A stretch of DNA of 64,000 nt from Triparma columacea (GCA_030267965.1 BRYA01001484.1:1-64000); one strand, 5' to 3'. Shown: positions 31,337-41,273, counted from the first letter of the stretch. Notes: generated from the letters alone by a model not told the origin. A program made the numbers and translations.

Positions 31337-32470
31337 ATGCGTCTAAGATCCGCTTTTCTAGCTACCACCGTACTACTCTCCCCATCTACTAGCTCAAGTT
31401 TTCTATCCCGTTTCACGCCGACCATGGCATCTGCTCAGGGCCCTGCTCAGGGGAGCTGTGGTCTCTCGGCTTCTGAAGGGGGGGCGTGTTCTTTACCCTC
31501 CAAGAAGCATAAGGAGACTACTAAGCCTGTTACTAACATTGGTGAGTATACACATCAAGGCTAATGGGAGTTTAGACGTGCTCAATCAACGTTGAACCTG
31601 CAAACTCTTCCTTTCTCGATTCGGGTTCTTGTGATGACACATTAACAATGATGACACATCAACATCCTTTTAACCCCCGCCACCCCCTCTTTCTCCCTCA
31701 AACCCTAGACGACGAGGCCCTCCTATCCACTGTCCCCAGTCTGCTCCAGTCGCCCCTCTCCCCAATGGACTCAAAAACTGGCCTCCCTGTCCCCTCCACC
31801 CCTCCCACCAACCTACAGTCCCTACTAGGACCGACCGCGACGGTTCTCTACGTGGTCAGGAGACCCGGATGACAAATATGTCGCGAGGTGAGGGGGGGGG
31901 GGTAGTTACGTTTTGCCGATTGCAAGGGAAGGAGGAAACACACCTTACCTTACCTGCACACCTTACCTTTGCTTTTTCCCCCTGCACGCTCACCCCCCCC
32001 CCACCCCCCCCCCCCATCCTCAGGAAGGGCTCGACTTAACGAGCCTCCTCAGCGACTCCAAGTACTCCTCCGTTAAGCTTCTGGCTACGATCAAGGAGCA
32101 CGCCCCCACCAAACAGTGCCCCGACGACGACTGCCTTGGCGTCGGGGACTTCGCCACCAAGTACTTCCCGAAGGGGGACGTCTACCACAACCCCAGCCTC
32201 GACTTCTGGTCAGCCCTGGGGAACAGGAGGCTGACGAGCCAGAGGCCCTCTTCTTACAACCCCTTCAAAATATACAAGGGGATTAAGGAGATGGGAAAGA
32301 GGCAGACGGAGAAGGGCATCAAGGGCAACTTAAAGGGCGAGGGAATCGTCCAGGGCGGGGTGATGGTCTTTGATTCCTCAGGCAACCTCAAGTACGTTTA
32401 CAAGGAAATGACAGGGTACCTACTGCCAAAGGAGGAGATCGAAAAGGCCATTGACGAAATCCTGGGTTAG
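31337..32470 (+). CDS. SELU: selenoprotein U (SelU/PRXL2 family) with in-frame TGA
   Basis: Exons 31337-31541, 31709-31887 and 32024-32470. Exon 2 reads VLYVVRRPG, then TGA at 31870-31872, then QICRE, and exon 3 continues EGLDLTSLL. PRXL2A/FAM213 proteins have RRPGCxLCREE at this site, so TGA stands where the redox Cys is, giving a UxxC motif; Sec-containing members are known as SelU. Downstream, LKGEGIVQGGVMVFDSSG matches the family's NLxGEGxxxGGVxV segment. These are thioredoxin-fold, peroxiredoxin-like oxidoreductases. The N-terminus (MRLRSAFLATTVLLS, then SSSFLSRF) looks like a signal plus transit sequence. A candidate SECIS follows at 32565-32635. Standard prediction would truncate the protein at 31872 and miss the thioredoxin core. 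Sec plus stop at 32470 gives about 276 residues. Confidence 0.9.
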
Positions 32471-32564
32471 CGGGCGGGCGGGGGGAGAAAGGGAAGGGAG
32501 ATGAGAAAAGAGCGAAACGGGGGGGAAAGTTTGGGGGGGAAAACAAAATAAGACTGACAACACA

Positions 32565-32635
32565 CCTGGGAATGACGACGCCATAAATCATACCACCAAC
32601 CCTTACTGAAATGGGGAGGGGCGTCCGATATCAGG
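32565..32635 (+). promoter_or_regulatory. candidate SECIS element of SelU
   Basis: About 95 bases after the SelU stop. Helix I is CCTG (32565-32568) with CAGG (32632-32635). After a short internal loop come AATGA (32571-32575) on the 5' side and CGA (32626-32628) on the 3' side, matching the AUGA/GA quartet with its preceding A. Helix II is GACGCC (32577-32582) with GGCGTC (32620-32625). AAA at 32585-32587 is at the position of the conserved apical As. The apical region (~37 bases) is long and would need a further small stem, as in form-2 SECIS elements. Helix II at six pairs is short. Confidence 0.55.
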
Positions 32636-32684
32636 CTCCAGCTTATAGAAGCAAACGTCCAAAAAAATAACCGTCAAGTTTCTC

Positions 32685-33236
32685 TCATAAATCCTTCTTA
32701 TTATCGTCTTCTACCTCCAATTCCTCTCTCCTCTTAGCTCCTCCCCTAACTAGCACCTCCCTCATTCTATCAACCTCCCCCCCCCCCCCCCCGTTCTCCC
32801 TCATCCTCTCCACCACGTCCATGACTGTAATCCTCCCCCCCTTCTCGTCCCTAAATACCAAATTAACCTCCACCCCCTCTACCCCAACCAGGTGTTCAAC
32901 GCAGTCAACGTGGAGGCCGAAAACGTACCAGCTCAAAGGCGGCATATCAAGCCCCGTCTTTGTCGCTACTGGCAGGTTCAGTACCTTTGACCTGTGAGGG
33001 TGATTGTCTAGGCTTGCGGTGGCGGACTGAAGGAGGGGGAGTGAACATGATATAGCTAAAAGGTGAAGGCAGGACTCCCCGTCGGGGGTTAGGGGGAGGA
33101 GGGTTGAGGGGAAGGTGGGGGCTAAGGAGGGATCGGAGGAAGCGCAGAGGGAGAACGTATCTGGGGGAAGGGAAAGGGACGGAGGGAGGAGGAGGAGGAG
33201 AAGAAGGAGGAGGTGGGGTGGGAGGGGGAGAGACAT
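32685..33236 (-). CDS. possible small secreted protein, unknown
   Basis: Not recognised. From ATG 33236 the frame begins MSLPLPPHLLLLLLLLLPP, a strong hydrophobic leader, and runs for about 183 residues to a Lys/Glu-rich end. The middle (WYVFGLHVDCVEHLVGVEGV) looks coding, with a charged tail (DVVERMRENGGGGGEVDRMR). Coding status rests only on an open frame and reasonable composition. It is convergent with SelU and divergent from the first ankyrin-MYND gene. Confidence 0.45.
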   Translation of the reverse strand: MSLPLPPHLLLLLLLLLPPSLSLPPDTFSLCASSDPSLAPTFPSTLLPLTPDGESCLHLLAISCSLPLLQSATASLDNHPHRSKVLNLPVATKTGLDMPPLSWYVFGLHVDCVEHLVGVEGVEVNLVFRDEKGGRITVMDVVERMRENGGGGGEVDRMREVLVRGGAKRREELEVEDDNKKDL

Positions 33237-33486
33237 CGATTGTGTATTTGTGGAGTGTGTGTTTAGCGTGTAGTGTGTGTGGAGTGTGTGTGTGTGTGTG
33301 ATAATTTGGATTATATTCTGAAATGGGATCTCCAGCAATTTGGGGGAGCAGTTTTGTCACTGGACTCCAATATTAGCACCTGCACGACACTTCTGCCTAA
33401 GTGGAGTAGCTTCAAGGCTTTTTTTCATAAGTTTCACATCGTAATTTGCCGCTATAAACTTACATTCGGGATAGGTTCGCTCAAAA

Positions 33487-34665
33487 ATGGAAAAACAATC
33501 GTCACACAATACAAATGTGACAGTATCTAGTTTGGACGATTTGACAGAGGGTCAACAGTTGTGCATAGGTTGGGCTATTGAGCAAGACTGGGATCTCATC
33601 AAGGGGTATGCCAAGGAACATGGTCCTGAGGTTTTGTTAGGCGTTTATTCAGATAGGGAATTGGTATGTTCAGTCCTCAATGAGGCCTCTCTTGAACAAA
33701 ACGTTGAGATGGTCAAGCTTACCTTAGAGGCCGGCTTCGACAACAATAAAGCCATGTACTTGGCCGCAAATGCATCAATGAAGGAAAGTGACAATTCAAC
33801 AATCTTGAGATTGCTCTTAGAACATGGACTTGACCCTAATATGGACCTACAAGTCGAAGGGATGTTGGAAGAGTCTTCCAACAACCTTTTGATGCTTGCT
33901 GCTGAAACGGGACACATTGATCAGGCCATAGCACTTCTCGAGCATGGAGCAAATGTGAACAAGATCATTGTTCACGATGATGGACTTGTTCTTTCACCAC
34001 TTATTCGTTCTGTCAATTATGGAGCACACGACTTATGCAGGCTGTTTCTCACACGCGGTGCTATTCCATCCACCAACGACGTGGATGTTGTGTTTAATAT
34101 CTGCCTCAGAGCGTGCAAAGGAGAACACCCTAAACTTAGTAGAGATGTCGCAATAAAGATGTTCGCAACATTTCTTCATCTCGGAAAGCCCGATTCCGAC
34201 GTAGTTCGAGACCAATTCAATATATGCAATGACGTTCCTTTCTATCGCGATCCTACAATCACCAACATCACGAAACAGTACCTTCAAGGCCGTCCCTTCT
34301 GCTGCTTTGTTTGCGAGGCTCTAACTGCCAAGTCACGCGACAAGCTCCTAATGTGTCCCTGCCGCACTGTCGCTTACTGCTCGAGAGAGTGCCAGCTCAA
34401 GCACTGGAGGGAGCACAAGGTGCTATGCACGGGACCTCTGAACGAAAGGGGTGAGAGTGAGGCAATGGTCAACAAAAGATCAAAGACAGGGAAGGGGACG
34501 AGGGAGGGAGTAGCGGATGTGGGAGGAGCGGATGTGGGAGTAGCGGATGTGGGAGTAGCGGATGTGGAAGTAGCGGATGTGGGAGTAGCGGAAGGAGCAG
34601 TTGCGACGGGGAAGAATGGCAAGAAGGGGAAGAAGGGCAAGAAGGGTAGGGGTAAGAAGAAGTGA
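33487..34665 (+). CDS. ankyrin-repeat protein with MYND zinc finger, paralog 1
   Basis: Intronless, 392 residues. Ankyrin units (STILRLLLEHGLDPN, HIDQAIALLEHGANVN, HDLCRLFLTRGAIPS) occupy about residues 60-250. A complete MYND finger follows at about 278-318: CCFVCEAL, MCPCRTVAYCSRECQLKHW and HKVLC supply the Cys/His ligands. The tail consists of a repeated GVADV unit (from about 18-base DNA repeats, 34507-34590) and a Lys/Gly-rich end (GKKGKKGKKGRGKKK). MYND fingers bind short proline-rich peptides, so the protein is probably an adaptor. No signal peptide. The next gene downstream is a tandem paralog, with the promoter region also duplicated. Confidence 0.88.
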   Translation: MEKQSSHNTNVTVSSLDDLTEGQQLCIGWAIEQDWDLIKGYAKEHGPEVLLGVYSDRELVCSVLNEASLEQNVEMVKLTLEAGFDNNKAMYLAANASMKESDNSTILRLLLEHGLDPNMDLQVEGMLEESSNNLLMLAAETGHIDQAIALLEHGANVNKIIVHDDGLVLSPLIRSVNYGAHDLCRLFLTRGAIPSTNDVDVVFNICLRACKGEHPKLSRDVAIKMFATFLHLGKPDSDVVRDQFNICNDVPFYRDPTITNITKQYLQGRPFCCFVCEALTAKSRDKLLMCPCRTVAYCSRECQLKHWREHKVLCTGPLNERGESEAMVNKRSKTGKGTREGVADVGGADVGVADVGVADVEVADVGVAEGAVATGKNGKKGKKGKKGRGKKK

Positions 34666-34965
34666 ACGAAACAATACAGTAATGCGGCGGCTGTAAGCAA
34701 TTTTTCAGAATTCTATGTACATCAAATTGCTTATTTTTCATTGCGATTAGCGTGAGAATGAACCATTTTCATATTTCTCCAACTAATTTTGCCCCATCCT
34801 TTGCTTCTTTGCTTCAAATCAGATGAAACTTTCTCAGAGGTGGACTCCAATATTAGCACCTACACGACACTTCTGCCTAAGTGAAGTACTTTCAAGGGTT
34901 TTAATTCCACTTTCACATCGTAATTTGTCGCTATAAACTTACATTCGGGATAGGTTCGCTCAAAA

Positions 34966-36156
34966 ATGAATTCACAATCAGAGGTACAATCGTCACACAA
35001 TTCATCAGAGACCACAAATGTGGCTGTATCTAGTTTGGACGATTTGACAGACGGTCAGCGGTTGTGCTTGAACTGGGCTTGGGAACAAGACTGGGATCGC
35101 ATCAAGGGGTATGCCAAGGAACATGGTCCTGAGGTTTTGTTAGGAGTTTATAGGAAGTATGTTGATGAGAAATGGGGCGTAGTTTCAGTCCTCACCACCG
35201 CCTCACTAAAAGATAATGTTGAGATGGTCAAGCTTACCTTAGAGGCCGGCTTCAACAACAATGGAGCCATGTTCGTTGCCGCAGATATATCAATGAGGAA
35301 TAGTGACAATTCAACAATCTTAAGATTGCTCTTAGAACATGGACTTGACCCTAATATCGACCTACGAGTCGAAGGGCTGGAGAAAGACTGTTCCAACCTT
35401 TTGATGTCTTCTGTTAAAAGGGGACACATTGATCAGGCCATAGCACTTCTCGATCATGGAGCAAATGTGAACAAGACAGTGGTTGACGATAATGGAGTTG
35501 TTGTTTCACCACTTACATGGACTCTCGATTTTGGAGAACACGACATATGCAGGCTGTTTCTCACGCGCGGTGCTATTCCAACCACTAACGACGTGCTTCA
35601 TGTGTTTAGTCATTGCCTCCAAGCGTGCTTGGGAGAACACACTAGGCTTAGTAGAGATGGCGGAATAAAGATGTTCACAACATTTCTTCATCTCGGAAAG
35701 CCCGATTCCGACGTAGTTCGAGACAAATCCGATTCTTGCCATCCTTCCAGACGCGATCCTACAATCACCAACATCACGAAACATTACCTTCAAGGCCGTC
35801 CCTTCTGCTGCTTTGTTTGCGAGGCTCTAACCGCCAAGGAGCGCGACAAGCTCCATATGTGTCCCTGTCGCAACGTCGCCTACTGCTCGAAGGAGTGCCA
35901 GACCAAACACTGGAAGAAGCACAAGGTGCAATGCACGGGACCGCTGAACGAAAGGGGTGAGAGTGAGGCAATGGTCAAGAAAAGATCCAAGACAGGGAAG
36001 GGAGCGGCGGTGGGAGGAGTGGATGTGGGAGCAGCGGAAGGAGCAGGTGCGACGGGGGGAGGAGCGGATGTGGGAGTAGCGGAAGGAGCAGTTGCGACAG
36101 GGAAGAATGGCAAGAAGGGCAAGAAGGGCAAGAAAAGTAGGGGAAAGAAGAAGTGA
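34966..36156 (+). CDS. ankyrin-repeat protein with MYND zinc finger, paralog 2
   Basis: Intronless, 396 residues, clearly homologous along its whole length to the gene at 33487. The ankyrin core (STILRLLLEHGLDPN, HIDQAIALLDHGANVN) and the MYND ligands (CCFVCEAL, MCPCRNVAYCSKECQTKHW, HKVQC) are intact. The N-terminus carries a small insertion, and the Ala/Gly/Val tail has different repeat numbers, so the tail evolves by DNA slippage. About 120 bases upstream of both starts are nearly identical (including TTACATTCGGGATAGGTTCG just before each ATG), so both copies inherited the same promoter. Confidence 0.88.
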   Translation: MNSQSEVQSSHNSSETTNVAVSSLDDLTDGQRLCLNWAWEQDWDRIKGYAKEHGPEVLLGVYRKYVDEKWGVVSVLTTASLKDNVEMVKLTLEAGFNNNGAMFVAADISMRNSDNSTILRLLLEHGLDPNIDLRVEGLEKDCSNLLMSSVKRGHIDQAIALLDHGANVNKTVVDDNGVVVSPLTWTLDFGEHDICRLFLTRGAIPTTNDVLHVFSHCLQACLGEHTRLSRDGGIKMFTTFLHLGKPDSDVVRDKSDSCHPSRRDPTITNITKHYLQGRPFCCFVCEALTAKERDKLHMCPCRNVAYCSKECQTKHWKKHKVQCTGPLNERGESEAMVKKRSKTGKGAAVGGVDVGAAEGAGATGGGADVGVAEGAVATGKNGKKGKKGKKSRGKKK

Positions 36157-36188
36157 ACAAGACGGTAGAAACAAAAACACAGAATTAA

Positions 36189-36731
36189 ATGCACCGCGTT
36201 GATATTGCAAAAAGTGGATTTATTACGAGGAGTTGTGGCGGGCCCAGAACATTTTGCTTCAAAGGATCTTTCCTCACTTTGACCTCAACTTTGCTCAGTT
36301 TTTCAATGGGCATGTTTATTCGCTTAATCAGCTTTGTTCTCATCAAAGTAGCGTTAATATCTTCATTTGAATGTCCTAAAGTGTATATATCTAGTAATGT
36401 ACGTCATAATAGTGATTGTAGGTCAAATAAGGGCTATCTGTGTAAGCCACCTCGTCAAATCTCATTTGATACATCTCTTAAATCAGGGTTACAAGAGTTA
36501 CAAGAGTTACAAGGGTTACAAGAGTTACAAGGGTTACAAACGCTACAAACATCAATACTATTATCAACAGATATTATTAAAGAGCATAATATAGGTGAGT
36601 TACAAAGACAAGCCAAGACGAGGAGACGAAAAGGAAAGATGTTGATTGTTGTTTGTTCCGCTGATGTAAATAACCCACAAAGAGTTGAATGGTATGATAT
36701 GCGACGTGCATTTCGGAGACACGCGCAATGA
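36189..36731 (+). CDS. hypothetical ORF with tandem LQEL/LQGL repeat
   Basis: Not recognised; 180 codons from ATG 36189. It includes a hydrophobic segment (MGMFIRLISFVLIKVALISS) and a run of GTTACAAGAGTTACAAGG units (36487-36550) coding for LQELQELQG repeats. The last ~30 codons (MLIVVCSADVN to MRRAFRRHAQ) recur in a second frame ending at 37064. The sequence is AT-richer than the surroundings. It may be an untranslated or decayed region; the conserved C-terminus is the only argument for coding. Confidence 0.35.
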   Translation: MHRVDIAKSGFITRSCGGPRTFCFKGSFLTLTSTLLSFSMGMFIRLISFVLIKVALISSFECPKVYISSNVRHNSDCRSNKGYLCKPPRQISFDTSLKSGLQELQELQGLQELQGLQTLQTSILLSTDIIKEHNIGELQRQAKTRRRKGKMLIVVCSADVNNPQRVEWYDMRRAFRRHAQ

Positions 36732-37215
36732 TTAAACGCCAGTAACCGAAATGGCTGCCAAACGACCATACTGAGGAACAAACACATGACAACAACAACC
36801 TGTCATTACTTCACACTGTACCTTCCTGTCGAAGAATCACCTAACGCACACTTTCAATCGCACTCCATATCCGCCCCCCCGCCCGCCTCCTCCTCTCCCC
36901 CTTCACACACACATTTGACGATGCAGGTAAGGAAGAAAGGAAAGAAGGAGAGGTATTGCAAAGTCTTTGAGATGTTGATTGTTGTTTGTTCCAAGGATGT
37001 AAATATACCTCAATTTGTTGTCACCTATGATATGCGACGTGCATTTCGGAGACACGCGCAATGATTTAACGCCAGTAAGCATGAAATGGCTGCCAAACGA
37101 CCATACTGAGGAACAAACACATGACAACAACAAGCTGTTAATACTTCACTTCACACTGTACCTTCCTCTTTCCTGTTGAAGAATCACCTAACACACACTT
37201 TCAATCGCACTCGAC
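36642..37215 (+). repeat. tandem duplication, period about 330 bases
   Basis: A block beginning GATGTTGATTGTTGTTTGTT (about 36639-36870) repeats at about 36970-37212, both with ATATGCGACGTGCATTTCGG, GAGGAACAAACACATGACAA and AAGAATCACCTAAC segments in the same order. Similarity is high at the ends and low over about 35 bases in the middle. Both copies keep an open frame ending MRRAFRRHAQ. Confidence 0.88.
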
Positions 37216-37243
37216 ATTCCCCCTCCCCCTCCAACTCCAACAG

Positions 37244-38069
37244 CCTACTTTGCCTCCAAGCTCGTATCAAAGTCGTACCTGACCTCCTTCTTAGCCTTCA
37301 CCTTCCTCTACGCTGGTCTCCTCGTGGCTCTGATAATCTCCAACGTCCGTCTTTTCAAGGAGTTCACCTCTCCCCCCCCCACCTCCCCTCCTCCCCCCTC
37401 CCTCAACGGCGCCCCTAGCCTTGCCCTCCCCCTTACCCCCTCCCCCGTACCCCTCCCTGAGCTGATCGCTGTTTTGGGAAGGATCAGGGACCTGGAGGAC
37501 ATAGGGGACTGGGACGCCTACAGGAACAGACTCGCGAAGATGAACACCAAGGAGCTTACTCTAGAGGGATCCTGCCGCTGGGTCCTCAGGGAGGACTTCT
37601 ACGCAACAATCAGGTCAGGTGGGAGGAGGAAGTTCACCTGGCCCAACGGCAGGGACGGGACTCCCGTGTTCTCTGACCTGCAGAGGGAGTGGGAGCCATG
37701 GTGCCGTAGGTATTCTAAGGATATATCAGACGAGACCCTAAAAATAGTCTTTGACACTTGGGCCGGTAACACCGACGTTAGCGAGAGGAGGAAAGTGGAG
37801 GAGGCTTTGGGGGGGTACTTTGAGGGTGGGACGCTTGACGTTGACAAGTTCAAAGTGGCGGTGGGGAAAGCGAGAGCGCAGAGACTTGCGGGGATTGCGG
37901 GATTCATAGGGATACAGGTGAGATTTAAGGGGAAGACCCGGCGAAGGAGCAGAAAGGAAACATATACAATACGGCACAAAACTTACGCACACGACGCTAA
38001 ACTTATTTACAGGGGATCCTGGCAAAGGTCTTCTTCCTGCCTGCAATCGTTGAATTCTTCGAGCTTTAA
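37244..38069 (+). CDS. membrane-anchored unknown protein (5' end unresolved)
   Basis: Exons 37244-37917 and 38013-38069 join in frame (GIQ-GILAKVFFLP). The upstream exon with the start codon is not identified; acceptor CCAACAG precedes 37244 and the first exon must end in phase 1. The visible protein starts with a membrane helix (FLAFTFLYAGLLVALIIS), then a Pro-rich loop, then a soluble alpha-helical domain (LRDLEDI-like IRDLEDIGDWDAYRNRL, FYATIRSGGRRKF, EPWCRRYSKDIS), and ends with a hydrophobic segment (ILAKVFFLPAIVEFF). No family recognised. A plastid or mitochondrial membrane role is possible but not shown. Confidence 0.6.
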
Positions 38070-38111
38070 AGTAAAAGATTGTTAAAACTACTCCCAAAAC
38101 CCCTCCCTCCT

Positions 38112-39515
38112 TCACATGTCTTCTACTTCTACACCATTCCCAGCCCCCCCATCAAGTGGGAACCTCGTCCACAAGACGTTCCACTCCCTCGCGTCCTCAC
38201 ACCAGACCCTCCAAGGCATAGGCTTGTTGCAGCTCCCCCACAGCACCCCCCCCTCCTCCCCCTCCCCCCCCAGGCTCCCAGAGACCAGGCTGCTGTAGTC
38301 TGACATCCTGTCGGCGAGGAGGAGGGACCTGCCCCAGGTTACCCCCTGGTCGTCGCTGAACTTCACCGTCAGCCTGCTCCTGCTGTATTGCATATCCGGA
38401 TTGCTAAAAATTAAGACCCCCTCCCCCCCGTCCCCCGCGCTCCCTTCGACCCTGTTTATCGAGGCCTCGCATATGGGGTCCGGTAGCTGAGGGTCGAACA
38501 CGACCTCCCCGAACGTCTCCCCCCCGTCGTAAGACACCGCCACGGCCCTCTGCCTAAGATCCTCGTCAGCATTCCGCATGTTTATCATGACGCCTCCGTC
38601 CCCAATCTCCACGACCGCGCACTCGTCCATCAGAGGCAGCGGCGTAGACGTAACCGCCCACGTCTCCCCGTGGTCGTCAGAGTAGTACGCCACCGCGGAC
38701 CCGTAATCCCTGTACGCCGTCCCGTAATGCGCAGGAACCACGATCCTCCCGGCCCTGGGCCCTCCCTCCAGCTGAACGCCGGTGCCGGGCCCGGGGAGGA
38801 CGCCGACGTAGGGGCCGAGGAAGGGGGATATGTCCCTCGGCGTCGACCACGTCAGGCCGTCGTCCTCCGAGACGACCTCCCAGTTGCTGTTCCCGGGCAC
38901 GCAGTCACCGAGCTGGTTCACGCCGCGAACGAAGTGGAGGACGATCCTACCCTTAACGCCGTCCCACAACGTCACCACGTTACCCCCAACGTTGCTGGTG
39001 GGGTCGGTAGGGTCAGTAGGGCTGTGGTCGACCACCCACTTACTCTCCCCCCAGGTCAGACCCCCATCGGTGGAGGAGCGGTGGGCGATCCCGAGGACGG
39101 AACAGTCGGCACACTCGAAGTGAGCCTCGGAACCGAAACGGGCCTCGGCGAAGGCGTGGATAACGCCGGTTTCAGGATTCTGTAACACTGAAGGTATCCT
39201 GTAGCAACCAACCTCTTCCCCCGACGTCAAGACATCCTTGTCAAACACCACGGTTGCTGGGTAGTACAGCTCGCCATCACCGGGGTGTAGGAGACCACTG
39301 AGAACTGAAACCAGAGAGGGGGTGGGGGTTAGTGAAAATCCCTTTTTTTTTGGTCGTCTTCCGATAAAAGGGGGGTTACTTTTTTACCACTACTCACAGC
39401 AACCCTCTGAGAGACACTCCCTCCCCGCAGCGATGCCATCGGCGATATAATCCTTCACGGACTTCCCGACCGCAGACCTGGCGAGCAGGGAGATGACAAG
39501 GAGACTGCCCAACAT
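38112..39515 (-). CDS. secreted exo-alpha-sialidase-like protein (GH33 fold)
   Basis: Exon 1 39515-39398 (signal peptide MLGSLLVISLLARSAVG) and exon 2 39304-38112, about 437 residues. Sialidases release terminal sialic acid, or related nonulosonic acids, from glycans. The six-bladed propeller signature is clear: YRIPSV (the RIP arginine motif) and five Asp-box repeats STDGGLTWG, SEDDGLTWS, SDDHGETWA, SYDGGETFG and SDDQGVTWG. MRNADEDLRQRAVAVS resembles the motif carrying a further active-site Arg, and CEASINRV supplies the Glu near the nucleophile. Substrate in an alga is uncertain. Joining the exons requires the donor GCT-GTGAGT; the junction is my inference. Confidence 0.85.
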
Positions 39516-39643
39516 GGAGAAAACTGAGCTTTCTTTATTCCGAGCTATTCTATGTTCGGACTTTTGCGAACTTTCGGAGAGTCGGTGAGCTGGAGAGCTA
39601 ACAGACTCCACAATTTTAAGGCAAAGCCAACGTTTTTCTGGCG

Positions 39644-40570
39644 ATGCAGCCAATTCCTCAGTCAACCATTATTCCCACCGGTGAAAACCAGTACGGCGCT
39701 CCTCCTGCCTACGGCGCTCCTCCTGTCTACAGCACCCAAGCCATGCCGATGCAGCAGCAACCTGTTTATGGACAACCTTACGGGCAACCTCAGGCAACTT
39801 CGGCGGGAGCCATGCCGATGATGCAGCTCCAACCTGTCGCTGCGATGAACGTCGCTCCGAATGTGCCTCATAAACACAAAGCACAGACAAGAAACGGTTG
39901 CGGACCTGCACCACCTCCGACTCCAATACTCTTTTGCTTTATTCCGATATTTTGCGCATTTTTAGGAGGCGGAATTGCTCTTTCTGTCCATGGTTCAAAC
40001 AAGCTAGCGGACGCAGAAAGCATGGATCCTGAGAAGGACTTCACTTATCTCGGATATGCCTGCGAAATATCCAATGTTGATCACATTGCAGAATATGCAG
40101 AACAATGTGTTGAATGGAGTTATAGTGAACACCAAGGTGATTATTGCGAGAGGGAAGCTTTCATTTGCACCGACAACTACGAGGTTTCTTTCGTAGAGAA
40201 GGCGATGAAAGGTTCGTCTGAATTAATCGTGTACACCGGCCCATCCTCGAAGATGGATAGGGATGGGGAGAACGTGAAGTGCGAACACTCCTCTCAGATT
40301 CCGTCAGATTACACAGTTGATCAGACAATCGAATGTTGGAAACCGACACACGGTGCTGACACAATCCCTAAAACTGATGCTCATGGCGAAACAGTCGGCT
40401 ACACATGCTTCAACCCACAGTGCTGGAAGATGGAGGATCCCAGTGACGAAGCAGACGCGCACCTGGAAAATGCAATCGGTCTGATTGGGGTTGGGGCAAT
40501 TTTGAGTATCTTCGGCGGAATTATTGCCATGTGTTGGTGTTGCTGCGTCCAGAAAGCGTGCAATCAATGA
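39644..40570 (+). CDS. two-TM protein with Pro/Gln-rich N-terminus and Cys-rich loop
   Basis: Intronless, 308 residues. The N-terminal ~75 residues are a low-complexity GAPPAYGAPPVYSTQ/QQPVYGQPYGQPQ segment, probably cytoplasmic. Two membrane helices follow, ILFCFIPIFCAFLGGGIALS and LIGVGAILSIFGGIIAMCW, separated by about 150 residues containing about eight Cys, presumably disulfide-bonded outside the cytosol. The C-terminus CWCCCVQKACNQ is a likely palmitoylation site. No family recognised. It is divergent from the sialidase gene, with starts about 130 bases apart. Confidence 0.75.
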   Translation: MQPIPQSTIIPTGENQYGAPPAYGAPPVYSTQAMPMQQQPVYGQPYGQPQATSAGAMPMMQLQPVAAMNVAPNVPHKHKAQTRNGCGPAPPPTPILFCFIPIFCAFLGGGIALSVHGSNKLADAESMDPEKDFTYLGYACEISNVDHIAEYAEQCVEWSYSEHQGDYCEREAFICTDNYEVSFVEKAMKGSSELIVYTGPSSKMDRDGENVKCEHSSQIPSDYTVDQTIECWKPTHGADTIPKTDAHGETVGYTCFNPQCWKMEDPSDEADAHLENAIGLIGVGAILSIFGGIIAMCWCCCVQKACNQ

Positions 40571-40814
40571 GTCACGCAGTTGACCCCTGTGAGTGGGGGA
40601 ACGACCAACAGGATGTGGCCGCAGTGATGGTGAGGAGTTGTGTGGAACACGCCATTTTGAGGGGGGGGTACAAAGAAGTACACAAGAACCCTAAAGTAAA
40701 CACGTCAAAAACTTTTTATTTCAACACTGATCTTTTATGTCGAGTCAACCCCGAAGAGCCGAGAAGGAACCTCCCATCACCTCTCGTCAACAAACGTCGA
40801 CTCAGCATAATTAA

Positions 40815-41273
40815 TTAGCGCTGGGTAGATTTGATGGCCATCTTGTGGGCCTTGTGGGCGGCCTTCGTGAACTGGGCGCTCTTGTTGAAGCTCTTCTTGG
40901 TATCCTTCTTGGCGGCAGCCTTCCTATCCTTGATCTCCTTCTTGGCAGCCTTCTGCTGGGCATCCCTGAAAGCCTTGTTCTGGGTGCTCCTCTTGGCGAT
41001 CTCATCAATACTGGCTCCGACGACGGCACGCTGGATCTTGTTGACCTTCCTGGTCCTCTTCTTAAGAACAGTCTCACTGAGCCCCTTCTTGTGCCCCTTC
41101 CTCCAGGCCTGAGTCCAAACGAGCTTGGAGGGCTTCTTCCTCTGCTCCATCATACTCTTAGCCTTGGAAGATCCGAGGGTGACGGGGCGGCCGTCACGGC
41201 GCACGAAAAGCATTCCATTTCCGGGGTAGATACGGTAGTCGCTGAAAGCGCAGATCTCAGTCTTAATCACCAT
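40815..41273 (-). CDS. RPL24: 60S ribosomal protein eL24
   Basis: Intronless, 152 residues. The N-terminal zinc-binding-like domain reads ICAFSDYRIYPGNGMLFVRR, followed by KPSKLVWTQAWRKGHKKG and KRTRKVNKIQRAVVGASIDE, all standard eL24 landmarks, then a long Lys/Ala-rich helix. Length fits the family (about 150-160). eL24 is a late-joining large-subunit protein bridging to the 40S subunit. Codons are mostly G/C-ending, as expected for high expression. The stop is convergent with the two-TM protein. Confidence 0.95.
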   Translation of the reverse strand: MVIKTEICAFSDYRIYPGNGMLFVRRDGRPVTLGSSKAKSMMEQRKKPSKLVWTQAWRKGHKKGLSETVLKKRTRKVNKIQRAVVGASIDEIAKRSTQNKAFRDAQQKAAKKEIKDRKAAAKKDTKKSFNKSAQFTKAAHKAHKMAIKSTQR

